64,000 bases of DNA. Origin: Archilochus colubris (taxonomy: Eukaryota > Chordata > Aves > Apodiformes > Trochilidae). The stretch's first letter is position 1. Every line of letters starts with the position of its first letter. Shown in pieces: positions 27,401 to 39,400 of the stretch. Location of the stretch: assembly GCA_023079485.1 (NCBI GenBank), contig CM041084.1:119706467-119770466 (forward strand). The letters run 5' to 3'. The notes beneath the pieces are model-generated. The model was not told where the DNA came from. It ran no database searches and was given only the letters and a program-made list of their open reading frames with translations. The position numbers and the translations under genes are program-made.

Positions 27401-30400
27401 GTGATCCCTCAAATTTATACTGATTATGACGTGTATGGGATGGAATACTCTGTTTGGTCAGTTCTGGCATCTATCTTGTCCGTTTCTCCCCAAAGGAGGG
27501 CTCAGGTGGGATCTCTTTACTCCTTCTGGAGGGTAAAAGTTTTCCTCAGAGCTGAGCAGTGTCCTTGTCTCTGGATACCAGTCTCTAGCAGTGACTATAA
27601 ACATCAAGTGTTATCAGTCCTAGAAGCAGACACTGTCTGAGAAACTTGCTGTTCATTTCAGCAAGTGCAACTACTTACAAGAGACTTGGCTAAAAGCAAA
27701 AGTACAAGACAGAAAATCACCTTTATCCTGTCCCAAACCAGGACAGGGCCATATCCCACCAGCTTCTTTTCACCTCTGAACAGATCTCTAGGAAGACTCC
27801 TTGGTCAGCCTGTGCAGACAGATTTTTCTCTGTGACATCTATTTTCTGAACATCAATTTTTGATTTTTGAACATCAATTCACCTTGCTTGGCAGGCAGCA
27901 GGCTACAGAGCAGACAGGTCTTCAATGCCAGAATCGCCCTAAAACAGAGTTTCCAAAGTCTGTAGTATAACATCCTTGAGGTTCCCTCTGTATAAAGTAG
28001 GATTACTAATATTTTTTATCTCATTATGGCCTCCTTTTTTTTTGGTTAAGATCTCTAAAACGTTGTGAAAAGACTACATTTGCAGAAAACTTGGGAGGAT
28101 CTAGAAGCTCTACTAATATCCAAGCCACAGTTTATTTACATAAGTGTCTGGATGGTTTTTATACATTTTTTTTTCCTGCAGAACTCAGTCATGTTGTAGA
28201 GGCTAAATCCCATTAACATGACACAGGCCAGATCCAGAAAATTCAGGCAAGATGTCAGACTAAAGGCCAAAGAGAACTGTAAGGGGATCATTGAATTAAT
28301 ATAAAAAATTATAATAATTTATAATAATTAATATAATAAAATTGAATATCAGCTCTCTTGGGTTATCATTCAGCTAAACTACTCTTAAAAGTAAAGTTAT
28401 TGTAGTTATTACTGTAGGATTTGTCTGTAGGAGACGTTGTGGGAGCATTGCTATTAATTTCTATTTTCCAATGTGGCTTAGAAAAATAGGCAGAGCTCTG
28501 GAAGAAGAAACAGATAAGGACTTCAACACTGGAAGAGTAAATGGCATTGGCACTGCTGCTGAGAGATAGGCCATATTGCTTTGATGCTGTTAAGGAAGGA
28601 TGATCAATGGCTTTTGGATTAAATAACCATTTATGTTATAATTATTTCTGTTTTCCAGAAACAATTGCAACAGAATTTGACATCAAAGGTGCAAGAATAA
28701 CATTTCCAAAGGTACTTTTCAGCATTTTATATAAAGAAATTACAAAAGTAAGATCACACACTTACATGTATGTATTTTCTGTAAAGAGAGATTCACTTAC
28801 CCAACCTGTAGAAAACAGCAAAAGGAAATGTCAGAAAACTTTCTTGTGCTTGAAATGATGACTCCAGAAATTCTATATGTTCTGAGGTTTTTATTCCTCT
28901 ATTATTCACCCTTTGTTTTATAAAAGACCAAAGAGATTACTTAATGTCAACTTAATAATTCTGTTTTGTTTAGTCTATTATTGTGTTGCCTTTTATCTGT
29001 TTGAGTAATTCTATCCATATATTTTCTGTCCATTTCATTCTTTGCTTTACTTTCTCTTCACATGCTGGTCAGTTCCCCCTTTTCAAAGATTTAGAGAGGA
29101 ATGATGATGCATATGCAAAAGTAAAAGCGATGCTCCAGCAATAAACTAGGAGTACCACCAGTCCTCAGGTTAGCCCAGACTCATCCAACACCTGCCTCAT
29201 CAGCTGCCTAAGACTTCCCAAGACCCCTACCATCAATATTAATCCTCACAAATGTCACTGAGGAGCTCATATTGGTACAAAATCTCCAGTCTCCCTTTAA
29301 ATCAAAGCTCATGGGCCTCCAACAATGCTGAACTCCATCCAGCCCAGCGTCTCTTCTAGCTCCAGAGTCAGTAATAGACAGGAATGTCCTCTGTATGGAT
29401 GAGGTGCTTATGGCTGACAATGCCTGGTGGTACCACCAGACCAAGAATTAACCAGAGCCTTTGCTGTAACCTAGAAATTCTTTCAAGCCTCCCAGTTTGC
29501 AGATGAGTCCTAAGAGCCCTTCAGCTCCCAAGTACTTATCCCCAGTTTGCCATACCAGATGATGAAGGTGACAGGTGTCAGAGGAAGTAGGATAAAACCT
29601 GGCCTCAGAAGGGACCACCAAGCTACCAGCTGTTCCTGCTGCCTCCAAAACTCTGTTCTAGAGTGTTAGAGATAGGTAGCTAGATAACAGCTAAACTAGA
29701 GGTGATGGATGCTGCTTTGGGAATAAGAGTGCTGGGTGTGGATGAGCAAAGCTGTTGGTCTGAATGATGCTCTGACCCCAGGGTGGGTGTTTTTTACAGC
29801 AATGTGCACTGCAAGAAAGTGTGGCTGACAGAGTTGGCTCTGCCACTGAGGTTCAGGCAAGCAGCACACTGCTCCTCAGGGAGCAGATGCTCCATGCAGA
29901 GAGGTGTGCTGGGCCCTGACAGTGTGACTGAAATAGGCAGCTTGGGACCTCACACTAGGAGAAGTGCAGGCTATATATTGATCAGGGCCTGAAAAATGAC
30001 TGCCAGGCTTTCCTCACCTCCCTCCCAGTCTCCTCTCCCTAGCCTGTTTCATCCCAATCTTGACATCATGTCTAAACTCAGTATAAACTTCTTGCCACCA
30101 ATAGCAGTATGGGGTTACTTCAGCCTTCAGCAAGCAGATGTTAAATATATTCACATTGTACATCCACTATAAGCTGATGACTTCAGTAAACTGAAGCAAT
30201 TCAGAGCAGTTAAATACCCAGTATTTTAGCTGAAAACAAAAAGATGAACTTTCTAGTACAACCAGCTCTGTTACAAGGCTGATCAGAAGCTATGTGAAAT
30301 GTAGCCTGGAGGATTTCCCTGGGACTGCCTGTAGAATACAGAGGCTGCTGCCACAGCTACCTGCAGTCTGGGCATCAGGTCACAAAGGTGGCAGAAAGTC

Positions 30401-30958
30401 AGCAGAAAATGGAAGTGCTGATGGGACTGAATCCTTACTGTGGGGCCTCTTAATGTTACTGCCTCGCAGCCGGGGCACAAAAGCTGCAGAACTCAGCCTG
30501 TTTTATCAACTCAGTTAATTCCCACTTATAAAAGCAGGCACTTTAGCCAAGAGAATAGCTCTGGAAGGGTGAGCAAGTGCCCTCTGGAGCACAGGACTCT
30601 TGTTTGACAGAGGACCCTGAGAAGCACAAGTTGGATCACAGCCTACTGCTGTTCCTTAGTACCCTGGTAATGATAAGAAAGTCTTTTTAGCAATATTTTT
30701 TAATGTACACATGTATCTGAATATACCCATGATGACAGTCCCTGATGGGAATCTTTCTTTTTTGGGCCTAACAGAAATCACCAGAACCATTCCAAGCTCT
30801 CACTTAGACAATAGAGGGCAGGCTTATGCACTAATATTTTTTTTTTCTTGTTTTAGGGCACTTACAATGTTATTTTAGAAGCATTCTCTGATGATTCTGA
30901 GAATAATATGGTCATGTGCTTGAATATCACCATGATAGTAAACCAATACACTTTCTGA
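24331..30958 (+). CDS. LY96: LY96 / MD-2, TLR4 co-receptor (complete)
   Basis: MD-2 is a secreted ML-domain beta-cup protein that binds the lipid A part of lipopolysaccharide and the TLR4 ectodomain, allowing receptor dimerisation. The CDS is join(24331..24424, 26202..26291, 26739..26867, 28659..28711, 30857..30958): 468 nt, 155 residues plus TGA (human 160). Exon phases are 1,1,1,0 and all introns are GT-AG. Residues 1-15 form a hydrophobic signal peptide. Six cysteines (19, 31, 45, 89, 99, 143) match the human disulfide set C25-C51, C37-C148 and C95-C105. The unpaired human C133 is Val127 here. The lipid-pocket loop around KGARITFPKGTY is two residues longer than my memory of the human one. 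N-glycosylation sequons are N41-L-T and N145-I-T. It follows TMEM70 in the same orientation, as in mammals. Confidence 0.95.
24425..26201 (+). other. LY96: LY96 intron 1
   Basis: A 1.8-kb intron, GTAAGT...TTATTGCAG. Its last part (about 25,928-26,150) is extremely AT-rich. No transposon was recognised. Confidence 0.88.
25928..26150. repeat. AT-rich low-complexity tract
   Basis: Near-continuous A/T sequence with many TATTTATA/AATTTA words, ending about 50 bp before LY96 exon 2. Confidence 0.8.
26202..26291 (+). CDS. LY96: LY96 exon 2
   Basis: 90 nt between TTTATTGCAG and A|GTGAGT. It encodes Asp32 and a 29-residue stretch with FNLTPCSIVDKSTWR, including the third conserved cysteine (C45) and a glycosylation sequon NLT. 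Phase 1 in and out. Confidence 0.93.
26739..26867 (+). CDS. LY96: LY96 exon 3
   Basis: 129 nt after the acceptor TTTAACTAG, ending AAAGGAG|GTTGGT. It encodes NFLKIVFNVWYNG, then KEILCSGEDDKYSECGTLKG, corresponding to human EVICRGSDDDYSFCRALKG with both cysteines of the C95-C105 disulfide. The donor GTTGGT is weaker than those of exons 1 and 2. Confidence 0.95.
26924..27750 (-). mobile_element. Solo ERV LTR with 5-bp target-site duplication
   Basis: The 817-bp element at 26929-27745 starts TGTCACGGTTT and ends AACCAGGACA, giving TG...CA termini and an imperfect inverted repeat (TGTCACGGTTT against TGTCCTGGTTT). GGGCC flanks it on both sides (26924-26928 and 27746-27750). Read on the minus strand it has U3-like sequence, a TATA box and an ATTAAA near the 3' end, so it is oriented antisense to LY96. 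Its ends resemble ERV LTRs seen in songbird genomes; the family name is not certain. No internal retroviral genes are present. Confidence 0.88.
27414..27419 (-). promoter_or_regulatory. TATA box of the solo LTR
   Basis: Minus-strand TATAAA within AGTATAAATTTGAGG, about 325 bp into the LTR in its own direction, the usual U3 location. The ATTAAA at 27069-27064 on the same strand would be the R-region polyadenylation signal. If active it would transcribe toward LY96 exon 3 in antisense. Confidence 0.55.
28659..28711 (+). CDS. LY96: LY96 exon 4
   Basis: 53 nt between TTTTCCAG and AAG|GTACTT, encoding ETIATEFDIKGARITFPK. This matches human ETVNTTISFSFKGIKFSKG with two extra residues in the KG...KG loop that lines the lipid-binding pocket entrance. 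Enters in phase 1, leaves in phase 0. Confidence 0.93.
28712..30856 (+). other. LY96: LY96 intron 4
   Basis: A 2.1-kb intron, GTACTT...TTGTTTTAG. A moderately GC-rich stretch at 29.1-30.0 kb gives minus-strand frames of 66-78 codons with no family I recognise. No transposon was identified. Confidence 0.85.
30857..30958 (+). CDS. LY96: LY96 exon 5 (coding part)
   Basis: 102 nt after TTGTTTTAG, ending in TGA at 30956-30958. It encodes GTYNVILEAFSDDSENNMVM followed by a strand with the last conserved cysteine (C143). In GTYNVILEA the position of human Cys133 (in GKYKCVVEA) is Val. The 3' UTR follows to the AATAAA at 31410. Confidence 0.95.
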   Translation, partial: GTYNVILEAFSDDSENNMVMCLNITMIVNQYTF

Positions 30959-31409
30959 ATGAAAAACAACAAATGTTTCAAATAGTTCCAGAACATGGAG
31001 GTCTCCTCTGCAAGCAACTGGAATCTGAGATGTGAAATAATGAGCACTCTGATTTTTCCTGAGGTAGAGTACATCATGTAATGTCTGGAAAGCTACATGA
31101 TGGATTGTCTTACCATTTATAGCACTGCTGGAATCAGATGCTCAGCCAACATGCATGAAATCTCTGGGAATCAGGCATCCTGGTTAATCCACAGAATTAT
31201 CCTGACTGGTTGACAGGCTGAGGACTGCATTTCAGTGCTGCCCCCGAGTTATGAAAAAGCCAAGTCCTTCAGACTGTTCTAAACTACTACAAGACATTTC
31301 GAAGTTTGAAAGTGCAAGAATCAGAAATTTTTCAGGGCTCAATATTTTTTCTTTTTTCTTTTTTTTCTCTTTTTCTATTTCCTTTTTTTTTTTCTTTTTT
31401 TATTTTATC

Positions 31410-31415
31410 AATAAA
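31410..31415 (+). terminator. LY96: LY96 polyadenylation signal AATAAA
   Basis: A canonical AATAAA in TTATCAATAAAAGTT, about 450 bp after the LY96 stop, preceded by a T-rich tract (31346-31408) and followed by TTTGTACAATC and T-rich sequence. It is the first AATAAA after the stop codon, so it is the likely 3' end. Confidence 0.65.
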
Positions 31416-32751
31416 AGTTATTTGTACAATCAATTTGAGAAACAGTTTTTTATTCTCCTGTTATTTTCTGATTATCTTTAGACATTTCCTAATGTTCTGG
31501 TCCATTTGAACGAAGCTGAGCCAGAGTAGTAACAATTTATTCTGTGCTACAAGCTGATGTGAGTAACATCCCATGGAACGTGGTAAGGTGCAGCTGAATT
31601 TATCCATCCATAGCTGCCACTGCAACCTATAGCATGTTTTTAGCTCTTGCTTAGAGTATGAGAGTCAGAGGCTATACAAGGTATCTCTTGTACATTTGTA
31701 CAGTGGACAAATGCTTCCTGCCTTCAGACAGGTGTGGTCCTTACAACATCAGGATGCCTGATGCCCTTTGGCCATCCTCAGCCCCTGGCCAGCAGTTGCA
31801 TAATGAGTTTAGCCAATTTTCCCTAATGAACAGACTGGTGTTGAAATTGCACATTGCTTCCAAATGCCTGAAAAAAAAGAAAAACGAGAACAAACCAACT
31901 CTCTTTCCGGCTGCTAATACCAAGAATGAAATTTATCAGAAGTGAAGCTTTTAATCTCATTGTACCCATAAAGATGTTTTTCAGATTTGGTACCAGAAAA
32001 CTAAAAACTCCACACCCAAGTATGCAGATACTCAATTTAAAACTTGGTTTCAGTATAGCTAATGTGGCAATCTGAAGCAAAATTATCAAAAGTCAGTAAA
32101 GATATAAGGAATAGAATTGTGTCTTGGCTGGAGACAAGACACCAAAGTTACATCCAAGAGGCAACTGCAAAGCATTTATGCTTGTGTTCAGTTCACAGAC
32201 GGTTCCAGGAGCAGCCCATGGACTATCACAGGAGCTCTTCCTTGTGTTTGAACCAAATAACTAGAGTTGCAGTTTCCTCTTAATCTGAAATATCAGTCAA
32301 AAGGCAGTGAAAGAAGCAGCCAGAGAGCCTGATGACCAATGCCTACTTTTTTTTTTTCTTATATTTTGCTCATTTCAAACAGCATTACTGGTCTATGGAA
32401 CAGCCTTACTGTATGATGTCCTTGTCTACCCATTTCAATCTGTCTAGCAACCACCACATGAAACCTGAAAAGAGTCTTTATTGACAAAGTGTTTTGAGAT
32501 TTTTGCTGCCCTGACTTACTTGGGCTGTTAGAATAAACATTTTGCTTATTAAGCAGCAAATATCCTAGGTAGGAGAGACTAAATAAAGGAGAGACTGGAA
32601 GTCAAGGACATTCACGTGCACTGTTTTTCACAGGCACACATTTTAATGCCTTATAAATTAAATTATTATAAATTACCGAAAATTTCAAGTATATATAAAT
32701 CTAGAAATAGGATTTCTGTACCTAAATACAGACATTTACAGATAAACATAT

Positions 32752-32780
32752 ATGATTCTATGATTCTATGATTCTATGAT
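32752..32780 (+). mobile_element. CR1 3' tail relic, ATTCTATG repeats
   Basis: Three to four TATGATTCT units, the tandem found at CR1 3' ends, with no recognisable CR1 body upstream. Either a very short 5'-truncated insertion or an expanded tail. Confidence 0.7.
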
Positions 32781-34261
32781 ATATATTCAGTAGCTTGCAT
32801 TGCAGACTTTTATAGTGTAGATCTTCAGCTGAAGGGTTATGATTACACATGCCAGCAGATAGGATTGCAAGGCAGAAAGCAGGAGCCACAACTTTATAAA
32901 GCAAAGACCTTTCAAAGGCTTCAGGCTCTCTCCTGCACACAACCAAAGGTTTCCACTTACTGCTGTGCTGGTGGTACATGAGCAAGAGGAGACAAGTTTT
33001 TGTAAAGTGTCATATCAGGCAAACAGCTTAACCCTGAAATCACCTCGACACCATGGGGTGAAGGGCACAGGTGAAGGCAGAGCTGTGCTCCACTTTTCTT
33101 GTTCTTGGGACAGAGCTATTACAAGGCTCTCTTTTTTTCTGCTGTTGTCTGGAGCTGACAACAGTCATCATTTAACTTCTTTAATTTCCAAACTATCCTG
33201 ATCAAATTTTCTCAGGGTTATACAGCAAAGAGAAGTCTACTTACTATGAACTGAGCAGCTTGTACCTGGAAAAGACATATAATTATTTCCCTTTTCTTCA
33301 ATTTATTGGGTCAGTAAACTTTGATCTTTTTTTTACTTCATTTCCTGGCTCTGCAAAGTTTGAATGGGTTCAGTGCTGTGAAGTAAACCATTCACTAGGT
33401 ATTTCTTGCTTAAAATATTCAGTAAGACCTACAGAGCATGAGATACCTGTATTTTGCCAGGAGGTCCAGTGAGCTTTGCAAACCTTCTCCCCTGCAAACT
33501 GAAATAAATCAAAGAAGTCTGGGCTCTGAAACTAATATCTAAACCCTTCACAAATATCTCCTTTTCTCTCCCTCATTACTGTTGTTTTTAAGAGGCTGCC
33601 AGGACTTGCAGATGGGAAAATAGCTTTTCTTCACCCCCTCACCCTCTGTCGCCAAATATGTAATTATCAGAAGAAGCAGTTCCTGTAAAATGTGTTTTCC
33701 AATAAGAGCACGCATCTTTTGAGCTGTGTTATTATGATTTCATTTGATAAAAACAGTAAAGTATGCATAATTTCAAATGGGAGATATCCTGCTGACAGCA
33801 ATAACATGTACATTTGTTGTCGGAAGTGGTACTGTCATTTGAGATAGACACACAAAGAAAATTCCACGTAATTCAGGTATTACAAGAGCAGAACTTGCTT
33901 CCAGAGATGTACTGGAAGGCATAAGCAATCCTTCAGTCACCAGCTAGCTTAGCTGATAAAAAACATGCATATTTCTATTCAACAACTAAACTACATGGTA
34001 TCTGCAGCAAGAAAGAGTTGGACCTGGTGATACAGATGTGGTCTGATTGGTGTTAGAGGTATCAAAAAAGAAACACAGCATCATTGATCCGTTTCGGACA
34101 ATATTTTTCTTGCCAGAAAGTGCTAGTATTTTCCTCTGAAGTGTCAGCGCAGCACACGATGCTTGAATGACTTCAGCTGCTTCACCCTCCCCGTGTTCCT
34201 GCCAGCACAGGGAGCTCAGGGGCAGCAGATGGAGACAGTGACATTTCTAATGGGAAGAGAT

Positions 34262-34286
34262 GGGGAGGGAGGGAGGGGAGGGAGGG
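34262..34286 (+). repeat. G-rich tract with six G-runs (quadruplex-prone)
   Basis: Six runs of three or four G separated by single A bases (34262-34286). This fits the canonical G3+N1-7 quadruplex pattern with the shortest possible loops. No promoter or gene start is evident nearby. Confidence 0.85.
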
Positions 34287-35747
34287 CAGCTGAGCCTGCA
34301 GAGCTCAGGGCAGAGAGGACTGGAGAAAGGAAATTTGGAAACTCTTCTTGCTGGCATCAGAAAAGACTGGACTTTGGAAATCCTGGAAAATAGTCACTGT
34401 GCACGTGTACTTGCATTGTGAAGGCACAGGGGCCTTGCTGCATGGCTGCTCTAGGTGGGTATGTCCATAACCTCTTTTATGCAAGATACTGACAAAGAGA
34501 TACCTTACATATGTGTGTATAAAAATATACATATTTAATATATATATGTACCTGTATATCATAGGCGTATTTGGCCAGATAATTTAGGACAGCTTCTCAA
34601 AGCTTCTGCCTGCAAAAAAAAACTTCTAGGGCTTTTGCCTCAACAGCTGTCTTAGCTACAGATCTTGTGTTTTTACATTTAAAATGTCTTACTAACATAA
34701 TTTCTCACTGAAATGACTAAGAAAGCAAAACCTTGAAGATCAAACCTGTCTCCTAGTTCACAGGAGAGAACAGTCACTCATTCTGAGAATCAGCGTCCCC
34801 CCAGCCCATTTTCCTGCCCTGTACAAAACCTTCAAACACTAAAGAGTAGATAATAATTTTTCTTAAATTATAACTTCTGCTAATTGGGCACATCCAGTGT
34901 GCTTTTTTTGTTCTCCAAGAGGTTTGGCATTTCTACGGAAAAAGTATCTCCATACTGATTATGAAATTGAATTAATTCTTATATGCATTCTGTTCAGCCA
35001 GATTCAATTTAGACTTTTCACTGTGTAACATTTTTTGCATTTTCAATATAGTAGTGTAGCTTAACAAATTCAGTAATAGAAATTAGAAAACAAACAAAAC
35101 CACACCAAAACACACCCCTACCATAAGTAAAGATAAAATTTTGGCATTAGTCCTCTGAAAGCAATAGAATTGAAAAAAAATCTGCTCTTTGCTTATGAGA
35201 TGCATATAGGAGGAAATAATCCAACAACACCCAATGCATATGAGAGTGATCATTCTTTCACTTTGTTCCTAAATTAATTTGACCCTTTTTTAGAATGACT
35301 TGACTTTATTTCACATCTGAATATAAGCTGAACAGTCTGGTAGCTTTTATCTTTTGTAATTGTATATTGCACTGAAACAATCTGCCCTATGTCTGTCGAC
35401 ACAGCAGATAGTAGAACTTTCCTTACATTTTTAAAGCATTAAAGATGCTTTAATAGCATAGATATAACATAGAACAGTGAACATCCACATATGACTGTCA
35501 GAAAAACAGGCTGTCAGCAGCAATATGTTTTTGATTCTCTTCCAGTGACTCTGACTGCTAGATACACAGTTTCTCTAACCTGCAAATGCTTTGCTGATTT
35601 TAATTTTCTACTTATGAAGGAAAAGCGTTCCTAAAACAAAAATTTAAAATAACTGCTTATCTAGGACAATCCAGAATATTAAAATAAAGAAAAAATGTTC
35701 TCAGATGAGTAACGAGGAGGGGACAAAAAGAGGTTGTGTGAAATAAA

Positions 35748-35799
35748 TGATCTTGAAGTTTCTTTCCAACCCAAACCATTTCTATGATTCTGTGAATGT
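35748..35799 (+). mobile_element. CR1 3' end fragment
   Basis: ATGATCTTGAAGTTTCTTTCCAACCC followed by ATTTCTATGATTCTGTG is the CR1 3' UTR end; only about 50 bp can be recognised. Confidence 0.8.
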
Positions 35800-36303
35800 T
35801 ATGTATTTATTTTGACCAAATAACTTAAAACTAGTGGGTTTCAACTCCCTTAAATTTGAGATGCTTCAGCAAATAAGAAATATTTGTCTACTTTTTGTTT
35901 TTGACAGATTTGCATTACTCAAAGAAAGGCCCTTGTACCAGAGAATCATTGTGATTTTGCTGCTAAACAAGGAGTCAAGCTGTCACTACTCATGTTAGTA
36001 TGGACTTGAAAATCTGTGTTGCCCTATAGGGTACAAGTGCTCAGCCCACTTCTAAATTGCTTTATATGCCTTTTCTGGAACTGATATGGGAAAAGCAACA
36101 TTAAGACTTTACAAACAGTACTTTAGGAAGCAAGATGTTGTGGGGAGCAGATCAGATCACATACTTTTACTTTGTAAATTATAATTTCCTTTTATTTTGC
36201 TTTTATAAAAAGCAAACACTCTGACAAACAGAACAAATAAACAGCACAGTACATCCCCTCCTTGTACACCTTTAGAAATGTATGGTTAGGTTAACCAAAA
36301 TTT

Positions 36304-36400
36304 AGATTGGAATGGAATAGAACAGAACTCTATCAGTTGGAAGGGCTGTACAACAATCATCTAATCCAAATGCCTAGCCACTTTAGGGCTGACCAAAAGC
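36304..36400 (-). mobile_element. Degraded CR1 3' end, minus strand
   Basis: GAATGGAATAGAACAG, CAGTTGGAAGGGCTGTACAA and CATCTAATCCAAATGCC parallel the minus-strand CR1 3' UTR (GGTTGGAAGGGACC...CATCTAGTCCAACC) with many changes. It probably extends further right but is too diverged to bound. Confidence 0.5.
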
Positions 36401-39400
36401 TAAAGCATTTTTTTGTGACATCCTGGACCTAATGTGCCAACTTGAGATAAACCCTTTGAGAGGTGTTGAGTAGCTCCAGATCTTACTAAAGCTGCAAACT
36501 GGACATACTCAGCAATATAGATTTCCACATATGCCAATCTCAGCACAGGCATAATGCTATTTATTTTTTTAAGCATAGATGAAAAGTCTGTGATAAAACA
36601 AATAAACAATATAGCCTTCCAGGCTACTATTGATTCTTCTGCAAAGGTTTTATGCAAAAGTTACTTGGCTTGTGATGGTGAACCTGGATTTCTGAGTGGG
36701 CCAGTGGACCAAAAGAAGGGAAGGTGTTCTTGTGTCCTCACCAGGGGGGTAGTACTATTCCAAGTCCACAGTCAGGGTCAGGGCTGCTCCCTCTTTCACT
36801 GCTGCCCATTGATATCTACAGACAAGTGATACTCCACTTAGAAATTTTCTGAGGGAGAGAATATGGATTAAAATGGTGAATGTGATCTCAGTGCTGAAAA
36901 TGTGGAAGAAATTAAGAAGGGAAATTGTGCTGGGGTAAAGAGTTACAAAAAATACACAATCAAAAGCAAAACGTTTGAAATATTTATAGGCAAAACATTG
37001 CACTATCAGTGAGTCAGGCACTAATATTAGGTTTATTGGAAAGAGGAGACTTTCTCCAAACATTCTGTCAATATAACAAGGGTGACTAAGACACCACAAT
37101 TTTGTGAGAAGAGCTGATATTCACCATAAGCTCAAGGTACTCAGCAATTACAATTATAATGATCTGGTTTTTTTTTAATACTTGGATTGCAGTGGTGCTT
37201 TCTGTAATTAGCTTGTAATCAGGACTGTAGCTTTCCTGCTGTGTACTGTATAAATATTTATGAAATTAGTAAAATAGTATTTCAAGGGTCCTTTGAAATG
37301 TGAATCATGGCCAGACCCAAAACACCTGCTATGCCTCTAGCCCCTAGAGAATGACCCAGAATCCCTTAATCCTCCAGTAAGTCTGTTTGACTTCTCCAAA
37401 GAACCCAGAAATCCTACCCAATGAGGGACTGATTTAGTGCAGTGCAAGACAGCTTTCTGAGAATGGCAGAAAACTGAATTAATTCTTATTTTCCTCAACA
37501 ATTTCCACTGAAATTCACATTTCAAAGCATTAACAGACTGAAAATCATGTGGCATGACACTGAGAGATGTATCTCAAATTCAGAGATTTTGCTGGAATAC
37601 TGAGCTGAAAATAGAACCTTACCCTGATTGGTCTTGACCATATGAAGTGTTTAGATGTCTAAATTCAAGTTACATGGCTTTGACATGAAACTCAGGGTTT
37701 TTTGCAATGGTGTCACACTTTTCTAATGTGGTTTTCCAGCTTCCCAGAAACATTCCCAGGAACCCTTGTAGACTTGTGGACCTAGAGAACAGCAGTGTCA
37801 CTCTTCAGTGGACTGGGATGGCCACTGCCAACAAATGCTCTACACATTCTTCACTGCAGAGCTGGGAGCCTTCAAGCATCATATGGGGCTTGGGTAGTCT
37901 GGTCTTACCTTGCAAACTGCACAAGGTTGCTTTTATGCTTCATGTTCATACTTAGTTCAGTTCTATTGAGGAAAAAAACCCCCAAAAGTAATACTTTACT
38001 TTTTTAAGTGGGTGATATAAATACTAAAATATTCAAGAAAGAAATCACATATGTTCTGCTTAGGCTTTAAAGTCTTAATAACTTTTCCAAAGTTGGTATC
38101 AAGCCCAGAATAAAAAGAGGAGGCTGGCTGCAAGTTAGTGCCTCACTTTGTAAACTCAACAACTGCTCTCTGAATTACAGTGCTAGGAGAGCTTATCCTT
38201 GATGATGACTGACAAGCTATTATCTTGCAGAATAAAAAATGAGCAATCAAAAGTGAAAGGAAGCTCTCTACTTGGAACTAAATTCTACACATCTTTAAGC
38301 ATGGCACGAAGTTGTTTAACTCAATGAAGTAATTTTTCAGAAGGATTTTTTTGTGGCTTGGCCCTTGATAATAAGTGCCTACACATAATATGCACTTGTC
38401 ACTATGCTCCTGAATAACTCTAAAGACTAGTAACATGGCAGAAAGCCTTTCACCTGTAGCCTGTCAGTTTGAATCTGTCAAGCAACTGAAAGTCCCTGCT
38501 GCAAGAAATTTTATGCAAAAAACTCAATCAGTGATAGAATTTATATACTCAAATCAGGAAGGGTTGCAACTCAATTTTAATGAGTCTTTCTGCTACAGCC
38601 TTACCATCCAGTTTTCAATAACCTAAACAGGTATCATATTTAGAGTGCAGTACATGCATTTTTCCCAAATCTGCAGGAATCTTGGCTTTGATGAACAGAA
38701 ATATGTATTGAATTTCTGAGCATCCTGTAAGATTATCGTGATCTGAGTGAAGGAACACAAAACTAAACACACATTTGAGTGGCACTGCACATCATAGTCA
38801 CTGTCATGATCAAAGTAGAGTTAAATGAATTTTAATTTAGTTAAAATTAATTTAGTTAAAATATCGAAGTTGAAAGGAGGAATACCTGTTTAAACTATAC
38901 ATGGAAATGGCTCCCTTCTGTAATCAGGAGTATTACTGATTGCTAGTTATAGATTAAATAGGTTTTGCCTCCTGGGATGTCATTTGCTTGCATCAGATGA
39001 AATGCAAGAGATCTAAATGCTCCTCTAGACTTCCTAGAGGAAAACCTTTCAGCTTTACACCTGAACACCAAAGACAAGTTCTATTACCTTAATTTCTCAA
39101 AAAAACACCCTCTTTGAAGGTCTCCTGTGCCCAGCTGACCACTCCATGATTTAGCAACTTTTACCACACGCTGCCCTACTCCCCACTTACTGCTGCATAA
39201 AAGTCTTCCAGAACACAGAGGGGGATCCAAAACCCCATAGAGTTTTGGAAAAGATTTTTTGCAGGATTCTCCATGGGCTGAATCAGCACCTTTCACATTC
39301 CCCATGAAAAGAGAAAAATAAGATGGCAATTCCTTAGTAGTCACTTGTGTTTCTTCTGCAACAGACAGTATTTTCTTTGCATGGTTGTGTAGTACAACTG

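Larger units (their letters stand above)
26868..28658 (+). other. LY96: LY96 intron 3
   Basis: A 1.8-kb intron, GTTGGT...GTTTTCCAG. Nearly half is a minus-strand solo LTR starting 62 bp after the exon 3 boundary. An AT-rich patch with repeated TAATAATT words lies at about 28,298-28,345. Confidence 0.88.

Noticed and set aside
29208..29648. Two consecutive minus-strand frames in LY96 intron 4
   Set aside because: No recognisable domain, start context or splice signals; kept only as a compositional note.
32752..32780. Tandem repeat considered as a CRISPR-like or regulatory array
   Set aside because: The units are the ATTCTATG tail of CR1, without spacers.
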